A stretch of DNA of 64,000 nucleotides. Origin: Burkholderiales bacterium 67-32. Its GTDB lineage: Bacteria > Pseudomonadota > Gammaproteobacteria > Burkholderiales > Burkholderiaceae_B. Shown here piece by piece: positions 16,933-24,778 of this stretch; the first letter of the stretch is position 1, and every line of letters begins with the position of its first letter. Made by a program: the position numbers and the translations under genes. The notes beneath the pieces are model-generated. The model made no database searches. It was not told the DNA's origin and saw only the letters and a program-made list of their open reading frames with translations. The stretch covers positions 62,001 through 126,000 of the forward strand of contig MKUP01000012.1 of the NCBI GenBank assembly GCA_001898625.1, read 5' to 3'.

Positions 16933-18195
16933 CTAGGGCTCGACGCGCGGGGATGCCGCCTGCGCCCGCGCTTCGGGCACGGTCCTCGCGGCGCCCAGCC
17001 AGGCCAGCGCCGCCAGCAGCAGCACGCCCGCGCCGAACTCGCGCGAGGTGGAGACGATGTCGCCCCGCAGCGCCACGTCGTAGCCGGCCAGGATGGCGGG
17101 CACGCCCATGGCCAGGTACGACACCACGAACAACACCGACAGCACGCCCGCACGGCCGGTGGGCGGCAGCGGCGCGATCACGTTGCGCAGCGCGCCCTGG
17201 AAACCCGTGCCGAAGCCCATGCCGGCGATCGCGGTGCCCACCATGAACAGCACCACCGAATGCAGCGACAGCGAGACCAGCACGAGGACCATGCCCAGCA
17301 TCAGGGCCAGTGCGCCCAGGCGCGACAGGAACCGTGCGGAACGATCGCGCAGCAGGATCACCGCGACGACGCCGCCACCGGCCATGATGAACAAGGCCAG
17401 CCCGCCCAGCAGGCTGGACCCCGACCCCACCAGGCTGCGCAGCAGCGTGGGGCCGAGCGACGCATAGAAGCCGCCCAGGCCCCACACGGCCACCACGGCG
17501 GGCGCCGCCAGCAGCAGCGGCATGCGCACTTCCGGCGGCAGCGCGAAGCTGGGCTTGAGCGAGGCCCAGGCCCCCGGCCGGCGCCGCGCGGTCTCGGCGA
17601 TGAAGAAGACGCCCACGCCCTGCGCCACGAAGATCACGCCCAGGATCACGTAGATCAGGTGCGTGGGCGCGGGCAGGTACTGCACCATCAGTCCGGCGAC
17701 GATGCCGCCCGTACCCGTGCCCAGCATGGGCGCCAGCGCATTGGCCAGCGCGCCGCGCGTCTTGTCGATGTCCAGCATGCCGGCACCCACGGCCGCGATG
17801 GCGGCCCCGGCCGACAGCCCCTGGATGATGCGGCCCGCCAGCAGGTCGGACAGCCCGCCGGCGGTGGCGAAGACCACCATGGCCGCGGCCTGCGCGAGCG
17901 CCGCGGCCATGAGCACCGGCCGCCGGCCGATGTGGTCCGACAGGCGGCCCGCCACCAGTAGCGCCACCAGCACGGCCAGGGCATAGCTGCCGAACACCAC
18001 CGTCAGCATGGTGGTCGAGAAGCCCCATTGCTGTTGATAGATCGCGTATAGCGGGGTCGGCGCCGCCGACCCCGCCAGGAACGCCAGTGTGATCGAAGCC
18101 AGCAGATGGAAACTGAAGCGCGGCGACAGGCGCCCGACCGCCTGGGGGCAGGTGGAGACGGAAGCGGGGGCAGCCTTGGGGCAAGCGCTGGTCAT
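16933..18195 (-). CDS. MFS transporter (drug/metabolite efflux type)
   Basis: A 420-residue protein with about 12 hydrophobic segments. The MFS loop 2-3 signature is visible as AGRLSDHIGRRPVLM (about residue 83), with a weaker repeat in the second half. N-terminal AAPTPLYAIYQQQWGFST is common in the group of MFS exporters paired with TetR repressors. The gene is divergent from a TetR gene with 86 bp between, and that gap holds two matching operator palindromes, so expression is probably TetR-controlled and induced by the exported compound. There is no preceding gene on the strand. Substrate cannot be predicted. Confidence 0.9.
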   Translation of the reverse strand: MTSACPKAAPASVSTCPQAVGRLSPRFSFHLLASITLAFLAGSAAPTPLYAIYQQQWGFSTTMLTVVFGSYALAVLVALLVAGRLSDHIGRRPVLMAAALAQAAAMVVFATAGGLSDLLAGRIIQGLSAGAAIAAVGAGMLDIDKTRGALANALAPMLGTGTGGIVAGLMVQYLPAPTHLIYVILGVIFVAQGVGVFFIAETARRRPGAWASLKPSFALPPEVRMPLLLAAPAVVAVWGLGGFYASLGPTLLRSLVGSGSSLLGGLALFIMAGGGVVAVILLRDRSARFLSRLGALALMLGMVLVLVSLSLHSVVLFMVGTAIAGMGFGTGFQGALRNVIAPLPPTGRAGVLSVLFVVSYLAMGVPAILAGYDVALRGDIVSTSREFGAGVLLLAALAWLGAARTVPEARAQAASPRVEP

Positions 18196-18217
18196 GGTGG
18201 AATCCGGGGAACATTAA

Positions 18218-18263
18218 ACAGACAAGTCTGTCTGATTTGCTTGAAGTGTACAGACCTGTCTGG
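18218..18263. promoter_or_regulatory. Two TetR-type operators between MFS and TetR genes
   Basis: Two copies of ACAGAC-NN-GTCTGT stand 32 bp apart (about three helical turns). The first (18218-18231) is a perfect 6-2-6 palindrome, ACAGAC AA GTCTGT. The second (18250-18263) is ACAGAC CT GTCTGG, with one mismatch in the last base. They lie entirely in the divergent intergenic region, with the second just 5' of the tetR start. Operators of this form and placement are typical of local TetR repressors controlling an exporter and themselves. Confidence 0.8.
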
Positions 18264-18281
18264 TAATGTCAAGGCATGACC

Positions 18282-18869
18282 ATGAATACGACAAAAAGCC
18301 CCGAAGCGCGCCGGTCCGCGCGCCAACGCCTGCTCGACGCCGCGGACGAGCTGTTCTATGAAGGGAGCATCCACACGGTCGGCATCGACCGGGTCATCGA
18401 GCGCGCCGGTGTGGCCAAGGCCTCGCTGTACGATACCTTTGGCAGCAAGGAAGCCTTGATCCAGGCCTATCTGCTGGCCCGCCACGAGGCGCGCAAACTG
18501 CGCATCGCCGACCGCCTGGCCGACTACCCCGGCCCGCGCGAGCGTCTGCTGGGCGTCTTCGACATCATGCGGGAAACCGCGTCGGCGCCCCGCTTCCGAG
18601 GCTGTCCGTTCAGCCGCGCGGCCGCCGAGGCCGCGCCCAGCGCCGGCATCCGGGAAGCCTGCGACACCGCCCGGAGCTGGCTGCGCGATCTGTTCACCAG
18701 CCTGGCCCGCGAAGCCGGCGCGGCCGCCCCCGAGGCCCTGGCCTGTCAGTTGATGCTGCTCTACGACGGCGCGTCGGTGTCGGCGCACGTGGACGACAAC
18801 GCCAGCGCGGCCGCGGCGGCACGCGCCACGGCCGAGCAACTCGTCGAGCAGGCGCTCGCTGCGCGCTGA
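18282..18869 (+). CDS. TetR family transcriptional regulator
   Basis: About 195 residues. The N-terminal HTH (about residues 12-60) reads RQRLLDAADELFYEGSIHTVGIDRVIERAGVAKASLYDTFGSKEALIQAYL, the standard TetR pattern; the rest is a helical ligand domain with CPFSRAAAEAAPSAGIREAC. Two ATGs lie six bases apart; the second (18282) has AAGG 7 nt upstream, while the first (18276) has it only 1 nt upstream, so 18282 is preferred. It is divergent from the MFS gene and very probably binds the two ACAGAC palindromes in between. The ligand is likely the exported compound. Confidence 0.9.
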   Translation: MNTTKSPEARRSARQRLLDAADELFYEGSIHTVGIDRVIERAGVAKASLYDTFGSKEALIQAYLLARHEARKLRIADRLADYPGPRERLLGVFDIMRETASAPRFRGCPFSRAAAEAAPSAGIREACDTARSWLRDLFTSLAREAGAAAPEALACQLMLLYDGASVSAHVDDNASAAAAARATAEQLVEQALAAR

Positions 18870-18876
18870 ACCGCTC

Positions 18877-19800
18877 CTACGCCGGTTCCGCCAGCATCGG
18901 TTCCCCGGCATAGAACCGCTTCAAATTCTCGACCACCATGTTCGACATGGCCGTCCGGGTCTCGTTGGTCCCGCTGGAGACGTGAGGCAGCAGAACCGTG
19001 TTGTGCAGTCCCGTGAGCCGGGACGACGCCAGCGGTTCGACTTCATACACGTCGAGCGCCGCGCCCCGGATGGCTTCGTTCTCCAGCGCGGCAATCAGCG
19101 CCTGCTCGTCGACCACGCTGCCCCGTGCGACGTTGATCAGATAGCCTTGGGGTCCGAGCGCTTCCAGCACGCCGGCGTCGACGATGTGCCGGGTTTGCGC
19201 GCTGCCCGCAACGGCAAGGAAAAGATAGTCGCACCACGCCGCAAGCTCCCGCAGGGTGGCAACACGTTCATGGGTACATCCCGGGACTTCGGAACGGGAG
19301 AAATATCGAATCTCCGCGTCGAAGCCGGCAAGCCTTTTCGCGATGATCCTGCCTATCCTTCCCATGCCGGCGATACCCATGCGCTTGCCGCTTACCCTGT
19401 CGCCCAATTCGAATACCTTGCCCGTTTCCGCCCATAGGCCCGATCTCACGTAGCCATCCCCCTGCGGAATCTTGCGGCTGGCCGCGATCATCAGTCCGAT
19501 GGCCAGGTCGGCGACACAGTCGTTCAGGACGTCGGGCGTATAGCCCACGCGTATTCCCCTGCGACGCGCGGCGGCCAGATCGACCTTGTCCATCCCGACG
19601 CCAAAAATCGACATGACCTTCAGGCCCGGCAATTGATCGAGCATGGCAAGATCCACTCCGCGTATCGCCGAAGAGACCAATCCGGAAATCTCCGAGGTAT
19701 CGCCGGGCGCGTTCAAGGTCCTCAGGTCGAACTCGCGTTCGAGCGACTGCTGGAGAACCGCCGGTATCTTCGCGATGTTCAGAATGACGGGCTTGCTCAT
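18877..19800 (-). CDS. D-isomer specific 2-hydroxyacid dehydrogenase
   Basis: A 307-residue NAD(P)-dependent dehydrogenase. The Rossmann motif is GMGRIG (145-150). The catalytic triad falls at R226 (NVARGS), E255 (YEVEP) and H273 (LPHVSSGT). These enzymes interconvert 2-ketoacids and D-2-hydroxyacids in the cytoplasm; glyoxylate/hydroxypyruvate-type substrates are common. Dinucleotide preference cannot be fixed by eye. It follows the Rieske beta-subunit gene by 57 bp on the same strand, so it is probably the third gene of an oxygenase operon and would act on a side-chain hydroxy- or keto-acid intermediate (inference). Confidence 0.9.
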   Translation of the reverse strand: MSKPVILNIAKIPAVLQQSLEREFDLRTLNAPGDTSEISGLVSSAIRGVDLAMLDQLPGLKVMSIFGVGMDKVDLAAARRRGIRVGYTPDVLNDCVADLAIGLMIAASRKIPQGDGYVRSGLWAETGKVFELGDRVSGKRMGIAGMGRIGRIIAKRLAGFDAEIRYFSRSEVPGCTHERVATLRELAAWCDYLFLAVAGSAQTRHIVDAGVLEALGPQGYLINVARGSVVDEQALIAALENEAIRGAALDVYEVEPLASSRLTGLHNTVLLPHVSSGTNETRTAMSNMVVENLKRFYAGEPMLAEPA

Positions 19801-19857
19801 GGATGGCCTTCGTTGTGTGGACGGGGGTGCTTCGAGGATCGGGCGCGGCGATGGCCG

Positions 19858-20397
19858 CTACACGATGAAGCTGAGATTCCCCATCAGGATCGTCGATTGG
19901 TTGATGTAGATCTTTCGCTCCTTGATCCGCCATGTGTCCTGGTGCCGGGCAAGCAGATCGATGCGATGCCCATACAGGCAATGGTCGTCGGACTCGTTGC
20001 GATTCCGGTTCACCATGAAATTGCATCGCGTCCGGACCAGCGCGGGTTCCGGTTCGGCTCCGCCATCGGTCTCGAGTATGCGCAGGTTGGTGAGATAGCG
20101 CGTCGTTCGCGAAGGCGGCTCCTCCGCCCAGTGCTGATGCGTGCGGATCTGCTGGATGCGCTTGGTTATCGTCTCCTTTCCTTCATCGAACCAACTGATG
20201 TCCAGCGGTCCCTCGAGGTATTCGGATGGCTGCGCTTTGCCCGACAGGTTGCGAAGGACAAACATACGGTACGTCATGTCCTCCGCCAAGGTATCGAGCC
20301 ACTCCTCGTACTTCCTGTCAGACAGGAGTTCGGCCTCCTTGTACAGGAACTCGGAAACCTCATGCAGCTGGAGCATGGCATTCATGGCGTCTTGCAT
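19858..20397 (-). CDS. Ring-hydroxylating dioxygenase small (beta) subunit
   Basis: A 179-residue protein of the NTF2-fold beta-subunit family: VSEFLYKEAELLSDRKYEEWLDTLAEDMTYRMFV at the N-terminus, a central RTTRYLTNLRI strand, and the C-terminal WRIKERKIYINQSTI segment typical of BphE/NdoC-type subunits. It supports hexamer assembly of the oxygenase and has no cofactor. Its ATG overlaps the stop of the alpha-subunit gene (TGATG arrangement), so the two are translationally coupled. Confidence 0.93.
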   Translation of the reverse strand: MQDAMNAMLQLHEVSEFLYKEAELLSDRKYEEWLDTLAEDMTYRMFVLRNLSGKAQPSEYLEGPLDISWFDEGKETITKRIQQIRTHQHWAEEPPSRTTRYLTNLRILETDGGAEPEPALVRTRCNFMVNRNRNESDDHCLYGHRIDLLARHQDTWRIKERKIYINQSTILMGNLSFIV

Positions 20398-21782
20398 CAC
20401 TTCGCTCCCGCGGTGGGCCGCTTGAGGGGAAAGACGGCGTCGCGCTCGACTTCGACACGATGCATGAGCTGGTCCCAGGATCGGCCTTCCATGAATTCCT
20501 GCCACCGCTTGAGCCAGATGAGCTGGTTCTGCTCGGTGATGGTGCGCCCGCACCAGACCGCGCCGGGCATGAGATCGCAAGGCTCGGACTCCCCCAAGCC
20601 CTGCGCGTAGTTGAACGGCAGGTCGCGACCCATGCCGCCCAGGCTTTGCCTGGTGGCCGACTCCCAGTTTTCGATATCGTCCTGCTCGGTCATTCCGCCC
20701 GGACCGGAGTAGGTGATGTAGTAGTGCCGGAAGATATTCTTGACCTCGTCAGGCGCGTCGGCGTCGATCAGGTAGTAGCGCCACATCTCGGTCTCGGTGG
20801 CGCTGACCGGGTGGTGCACCACCAGCGTGCGGGGCTGGTCCTCGTGGAACGACATGTTCGGGAAGATGGTTCCCTTTCCCTGGTAATGGATGCCGCCCGC
20901 TCGCTTGCGCAGGTGTTCCTGCGCCATTTCCCGCAGATAATTGCTGGCGGCCGGAAACTGCTGGAAGGTGTCCGGGCGGGGAAATGCCTCCTCGGGACGC
21001 GGCAGGAAGCCCAGCCCCCCATGGCCCAGCTCAGGCCATCCGAAGGCCGCGTGGCCGGAGGCGCGCTCATCCCTGCGGCCATCCTTGCCGCTCGGATTGA
21101 GCTTGATCATGTTTGCCGAGTTGTGCGTTACCGCATGGGACGCATCGCCCACGAAGTTGGTCGCGGGGAACTTCCAGTTGCATCGCACCCGGAATTTCTG
21201 CACCCCGACCAGCAGCGTGCTGCCGCCGCTGTCGCCGTTGCGATGGTCGAGGGCGGAATCGAGCCACTTCAGCATACCCCCCAGATACGCCTCGAGGCTG
21301 GGGGCGTGCTCGTCCCACGTTGCCCAGATCGTTCCCTTATAGACGCGAACGCGCGCCGACTTGAGGCCCCATTCCGCTTTGTCGAGGCGGCCCTCGTAAT
21401 GGACATCGAAGCCCGGTACACCCGCCAGCTCGCCCGGCCGCGAGACCCGGTCTTCATCGGTCGAATAAGTCCATCCGTGGTAGGGACAGGTGAAGGCGCG
21501 CGCCTTGCCTTCGTCCACCCGGCATACCTTCATCCCCCGGTGCCGGCAACTGTTGAGCAGGACGACGACCTTGTCCTGCCTGGTCCGCGTGACGATGACC
21601 GAATCGGTCCCCATCTTCGACTGGATGAAGTCTTCCGGATTCGGGATCTGGCTCTCGTGGCCCACCAGCAGCCAGGCGCGGCCGAAGATCTGCCGCACTT
21701 CCTGGGCAAACAGGTCATCGTCCACGAACATGCGACGATCCGCCGTTCCTGCGGCAACGTCTACACACCGAACATCGGCCAT
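20397..21782 (-). CDS. Rieske ring-hydroxylating dioxygenase large (alpha) subunit
   Basis: A 461-residue catalytic subunit. The Rieske cluster ligands are C79, H81 (CRHRG) and C99, H102 (CPYHGW). The mononuclear-iron region is NFVGDASHAVTH (D213, H216, H220): the two histidines are four residues apart instead of the five seen in naphthalene dioxygenase (H208/H213) or six in biphenyl dioxygenase, an oddity worth modelling. The start at ATG 21782 has GGAGG upstream and was preferred over a longer opening. The operon is alpha-beta-hydroxyacid dehydrogenase, with no reductase or ferredoxin gene. Upstream lie operator palindromes shared with the divergent-side IclR regulator. Substrate unknown; the companion Bug and hydrolase genes suggest an aromatic acid or ester. 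Confidence 0.93.
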   Translation of the reverse strand: MADVRCVDVAAGTADRRMFVDDDLFAQEVRQIFGRAWLLVGHESQIPNPEDFIQSKMGTDSVIVTRTRQDKVVVLLNSCRHRGMKVCRVDEGKARAFTCPYHGWTYSTDEDRVSRPGELAGVPGFDVHYEGRLDKAEWGLKSARVRVYKGTIWATWDEHAPSLEAYLGGMLKWLDSALDHRNGDSGGSTLLVGVQKFRVRCNWKFPATNFVGDASHAVTHNSANMIKLNPSGKDGRRDERASGHAAFGWPELGHGGLGFLPRPEEAFPRPDTFQQFPAASNYLREMAQEHLRKRAGGIHYQGKGTIFPNMSFHEDQPRTLVVHHPVSATETEMWRYYLIDADAPDEVKNIFRHYYITYSGPGGMTEQDDIENWESATRQSLGGMGRDLPFNYAQGLGESEPCDLMPGAVWCGRTITEQNQLIWLKRWQEFMEGRSWDQLMHRVEVERDAVFPLKRPTAGAK

Positions 21783-21826
21783 CACGGCACCTCCTCGAGA
21801 AAGACCCCAGGCCACGTTTATTTTAA

Positions 21827-21871
21827 ATTCTGCTAGACAGAATCAATTACTGTCTGTCAGAATCAATTCTG
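21827..21871. promoter_or_regulatory. Operator cluster upstream of dioxygenase alpha gene
   Basis: A perfect ATTCTG-CTAGA-CAGAAT palindrome occupies 21827-21843. A degenerate copy, TTACTG-TCTGT-CAGAAT, follows at 21847-21863, two helical turns away. A further back-to-back repeat, CAGAAT-CA-ATTCTG, is at 21858-21871. On the minus strand, TTGATT overlaps the first palindrome and a TAAAAT element lies 15 bp downstream, so the site would cover the alpha-gene promoter. The same palindrome occurs before the iclR gene, making IclR the likely binder. Confidence 0.75.
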
Positions 21872-21984
21872 CGGCTGACGGCTTTGCCTGTCAACCAGGC
21901 GTGCGCATGCCCGCGAGGAGGTTCTCGGAACAACGGGAAGAGACGGGATGTGAAGACCGGCGCGCTTGCGCCGGTCGGGTGCCG

Positions 21985-22743
21985 CTAGGAAGCGCAGGGC
22001 TTGCCCTTGGGACTGAACTCAAGGCGGATGGGATTTGAACCGAGAGCCACTTGATGCGCTTGCGGATCTCCGCCGAACAACACCGTCAGCTCCATGGCGC
22101 TGGTAAGCAGGGATCTCGCATATTTGGCAATCGCCGCTTCGGTGAACCGGGTCACGGTTCCGGAAACGGTCATGGCGCCGCGCAAGGACCCGCCCGAGCC
22201 GAACACGGGCGTCCCGAGCCCCGCGATTTCCGAATCGCGGCCGCCAATGCTGACGATCACCATCGCCTCCGGCGGCCGGGCCTTCCGGACCACCGGGTCG
22301 AACCTGAGCAGGGCCTTGCCTCCGGCACCCGTTCCGAGCGGCGCGATGTCGCCCACGCGCACGTGGTCCCTGACGGATCGATTGCCGTCCACCCGCGCGA
22401 CGCAAATGCGTGTTTCGTCCGACTGCCTGACGTAGAACGTCGCGCTCTCCCCGGTATCGCCTGCGAGTTTCTCCAGCAACGGCACGATGTGCGTCTCGCT
22501 TTTGACCGATCCGAGATACAACCGGCCCCATTGCGCGAGTGTCGGCCCAGGCTGGTACGTTCCGTTGTCGAGGCGAAGGATGCAGCCATGCTCGATCAGC
22601 GTCGAGACCAGTCGCAAGATCGTGCTCTTGTAGAAGCCGGTCCGCAAAGACAGGTCGTGCAGCGTCATGGGTGCACTGGCCTCCGTGAAGGCGTTCAGTA
22701 TGCGGATGGCACGGTCGACGGAAGCGACGATTTCAGTGTTCAT
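21985..22743 (-). CDS. IclR family transcriptional regulator of the dioxygenase module
   Basis: A 252-residue protein. Winged HTH at residues about 6-65: ASVDRAIRILNAFTEASAPMTLHDLSLRTGFYKSTILRLVSTL, then RLDNGTYQPGPTLAQWGRLY. The effector domain has ATFYVRQSDETRICVARVDGNRSVRDHVRVGD and LGTGAGGKALLRF. ATG 22743 is chosen by homology; it has no Shine-Dalgarno. A good sigma70 promoter just upstream would start transcription at or within a base or two of this ATG, so the mRNA may be leaderless. A perfect operator lies inside that promoter, indicating autorepression. It probably controls both the oxygenase operon (minus) and the Bug/hydrolase pair (plus). Confidence 0.9.
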   Translation of the reverse strand: MNTEIVASVDRAIRILNAFTEASAPMTLHDLSLRTGFYKSTILRLVSTLIEHGCILRLDNGTYQPGPTLAQWGRLYLGSVKSETHIVPLLEKLAGDTGESATFYVRQSDETRICVARVDGNRSVRDHVRVGDIAPLGTGAGGKALLRFDPVVRKARPPEAMVIVSIGGRDSEIAGLGTPVFGSGGSLRGAMTVSGTVTRFTEAAIAKYARSLLTSAMELTVLFGGDPQAHQVALGSNPIRLEFSPKGKPCAS

Positions 22744-22750
22744 GGGGAGA

Positions 22751-22779
22751 ATGATAGAAATTCTGCTGTACAGAATCAA
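22751..22779 (-). promoter_or_regulatory. sigma70-like promoter of iclR, predicted leaderless start
   Basis: Read on the minus strand: -35 TTGATT (22779-22774), 17-bp spacer, -10 TATCAT (22756-22751). With a start point 7-8 nt after the -10, transcription would begin at about 22744-22743, the A of the ATG. The stretch between is pyrimidine-rich and has no ribosome binding site, consistent with a leaderless transcript. Confidence 0.6.
22760..22776. promoter_or_regulatory. IclR-type operator inside the iclR promoter
   Basis: A perfect 6-5-6 palindrome, ATTCTG-CTGTA-CAGAAT, occupies the spacer of the iclR promoter and abuts its -35. It is identical in both arms to the operator at 21827-21843 before the dioxygenase gene, which is strong evidence for one shared regulator. 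Binding here would block RNA polymerase, giving autorepression, and could also affect the plus-strand Bug promoter starting 17 bp away. Confidence 0.8.
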
Positions 22780-22792
22780 CTTCTATTTTTTG

Positions 22793-22821
22793 TTGACACA
22801 CCTATTTCCCGAATTCATCAT
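22793..22821 (+). promoter_or_regulatory. Possible sigma70 promoter of the Bug/hydrolase pair
   Basis: A consensus -35 TTGACA (22793-22798) is followed after 17 bp by CATCAT (22816-22821), a four-of-six match to the -10. Transcription would start near 22828, about 22 nt before the Bug start codon. It is back-to-back with the iclR promoter, with the shared operator between. Confidence 0.45.
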
Positions 22822-22849
22822 CGCTTCACCATGCCACCCAGAGGCCGTG

Positions 22850-23818
22850 ATGAGAATCCTGAAGATCTCTGCCAATATCCTGTCGGTCTTTCTCTTCTGT
22901 ACGGGCGCCCATGCGCAGGGCGAAGACTATCCGAACCATCCGATCCGCTTCATCGTGCCCTATGCGCCCGGCGCCGGTTCCGACACCTTCGCCAGATTGA
23001 TCGCCGACAAATTGGGCAAGCACCTGGGCCAGACCGTCTTCGTCGACAACCGCCCCGGCAGCTCGGGCAACATCGGGGCCGATGCCGTCTTTCGCGCGGC
23101 TCCCGATGGCTATACGCTGCTCTTCACCGCGCCCGGACCGCTGGTGACCAGCCAAGCCCTGTATTCGAAGCTCACGTTCGTGCCGGACGAATTCGTTCCG
23201 ATATCGGTCATCGCCACGAGCCCGAGCACGCTGGTGGCCAATCCCAAATCCGGGGTCAAGAACCTGCAGGACTTGTTGACGGCCGCCCGCGCAAGGCCGG
23301 ACAAGCTCAACTATTCGTCAGGCGGCACCGGCTCCACCCCGCACCTGGCCGCGGAAATGTTCAAGCAGCTGGCCAAGGTCAAGATCTTTCAGATTCCCTA
23401 TTCCGGCAGCGGTCCGGCACTCGCGGCGGTGGTCTCGGGCGAAACCGACATTGCCTTCGTGGATCTCGGCTCGGTGCTGCCCTTTGTACGCAAGGGCCAG
23501 TTGATCGCGCTCGGCGTTGGCAGCGAGTCGCGTAAAGCCGGGCTGCCGGACGTGCCCGCGATCGGCGAAGTCATTCCGGGATTCGTGTCGATGACCTGGT
23601 TCGGCATGGCCGCCCCGCCCAAGACGCCCGAACACATCGTCAACAAGCTGTCCGCGGTGGTCAACGAGATTCTCAAGGAACCCGACACGATGACGCGGCT
23701 GTCGCAGATGAATGCGGACCCGATCGGCGGCACGCCGGCCGACATGGCGAAATTCATCAAGCAAGAGCGCGAGCGCTGGAGCACCGTCATCCGGAATACC
23801 GGCGCCAAGCTCGATTGA
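22850..23818 (+). CDS. Bug/TctC family periplasmic solute-binding protein
   Basis: A 322-residue Bug protein with signal peptide (ISANILSVFLFCTGAHAQ), YPNHPIRFIVPYAPGAGSDTFAR, VDNRPGSSGNIGADAVFRA, and the ending WSTVIRNTGAKLD. GAGG stands 5 nt before the ATG; longer openings upstream run through the iclR promoter and were rejected. It forms a two-gene plus-strand unit with the alpha/beta hydrolase and is divergent from iclR, so it is likely co-regulated with the dioxygenase operon and delivers or senses its substrate. This stretch is slightly less G+C-rich than its surroundings near the promoter. Confidence 0.92.
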   Translation: MRILKISANILSVFLFCTGAHAQGEDYPNHPIRFIVPYAPGAGSDTFARLIADKLGKHLGQTVFVDNRPGSSGNIGADAVFRAAPDGYTLLFTAPGPLVTSQALYSKLTFVPDEFVPISVIATSPSTLVANPKSGVKNLQDLLTAARARPDKLNYSSGGTGSTPHLAAEMFKQLAKVKIFQIPYSGSGPALAAVVSGETDIAFVDLGSVLPFVRKGQLIALGVGSESRKAGLPDVPAIGEVIPGFVSMTWFGMAAPPKTPEHIVNKLSAVVNEILKEPDTMTRLSQMNADPIGGTPADMAKFIKQERERWSTVIRNTGAKLD

Positions 23819-23842
23819 ACCCCGCCAACGCGCAGGCCCCGC

Positions 23843-24625
23843 ATGCCATACAGCACCCGCAACGGCGTCAGCATCCACTACGAAGTCTCCGGAGAGGGCC
23901 TGCCCATGGTCCTCATCCACGCCAACCCTTTCGACCGCCGGCTATGGCTCTACCAGGTGGCGCACTTCTCCACCTGGTTCAAAGTGATCTCGATCGATAT
24001 CCGAGGCTATGGGCGGTCGGACAAACCATCGGGCGAATTCTCCATCCTCGACATGGCCGAAGACGTGCTCGGCGTGTGCGAGGACCTGGAGATCGATGAG
24101 GCCGTTCTGATGGGTGCGAGCGTGGGATCGGGCATCGCGCTGATGCTCGGCCTCGAGCGGCCCGAGTTGTTCCGGGCCATGGTACTGGTCGGTGGCGGCA
24201 GCGGCGGCATGAACTTCGATCGCCGTATCCACGGCTACGGCGACTTGGGCGTGGCCCGCTACCATCGCGAACACCTGCACGACCTGGTCGCTCCGCAGTT
24301 CGCCAGTTCCAGGCTTGGCGCCTATCTGCTGGACAGGTTTGCCGAAGTGGGCCCGTCCCTGTCCGGAGCAGCCATCGCGCAGATCTTCCGGGCGCGCGCG
24401 GCATTGGACATGAGCGCCCGCCTGCCATCGCTGGCCGTCCCCGCACTGGTAATCAATGGCGAATTCGACATCTCGCTCGAAGACGGGCGCAGGACCGCCA
24501 GCCTGATTCCGAATGCCGTCCACCGCATTCTTCCCGGAACGGGACACGCATGCTGCATCGAGGACCCGATGGGTTTCGACGAGATCGTTGTTTCCTTCCT
24601 TCGAGCCAGGCAGTTGCTGGCATAG
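23843..24625 (+). CDS. Alpha/beta hydrolase
   Basis: A 260-residue alpha/beta-hydrolase-fold enzyme. The nucleophile elbow is GASVG with S93; the oxyanion region is the I-H-A-N-P segment near residue 25 (usual H-G variant). The acid is in INGEFD and the histidine in GTGHACCIED near residue 240. Members include meta-cleavage product hydrolases, esterases and lactonases. It follows the Bug gene by 24 bp. In the setting of a Rieske dioxygenase and a hydroxyacid dehydrogenase, hydrolysis of an ester, lactone or ring-cleavage product is plausible, but no ring-cleavage dioxygenase is in this module. Confidence 0.88.
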   Translation: MPYSTRNGVSIHYEVSGEGLPMVLIHANPFDRRLWLYQVAHFSTWFKVISIDIRGYGRSDKPSGEFSILDMAEDVLGVCEDLEIDEAVLMGASVGSGIALMLGLERPELFRAMVLVGGGSGGMNFDRRIHGYGDLGVARYHREHLHDLVAPQFASSRLGAYLLDRFAEVGPSLSGAAIAQIFRARAALDMSARLPSLAVPALVINGEFDISLEDGRRTASLIPNAVHRILPGTGHACCIEDPMGFDEIVVSFLRARQLLA

Positions 24626-24676
24626 CGCTGCCGTGCCACCAGGCGCAGCGTCGCATTGGGCCCGCAGAAAACACCG

Positions 24677-24726
24677 CGCCCCGGCCCCACCGGCACGCTC
24701 ATCGCGTTGCGGTGGGAACCGGGGCG
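24677..24726. terminator. Hairpin terminator between hydrolase gene and atp operon
   Basis: Arms CGCCCCGG (24677-24684) and CCGGGGCG (24719-24726) pair perfectly. An inner stem, CCACCG (24687-24692) with CGGTGG (24710-24715), lies behind a 2-by-3 internal loop. It sits between convergent genes and could stop transcription from both sides. On the minus (atp) side it is followed within a few bases by GTTTTC, a short T-run. Confidence 0.55.
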
Positions 24727-24778
24727 GGCGAATGATGATCCATCACCGACTGCCGCGCGCACAGGCGCGCCGAGGCGT

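Noticed and set aside
14769-17153. 794-codon minus-strand open frame across the LigB and Bug genes
   Set aside because: Shadow of plus-strand genes with clear motifs and ribosome binding sites.
24626-24778. Possible small gene between the hydrolase and atpC
   Set aside because: The stretch is dominated by a strong hairpin and short frames lack ribosome binding sites; better explained as a terminator region.
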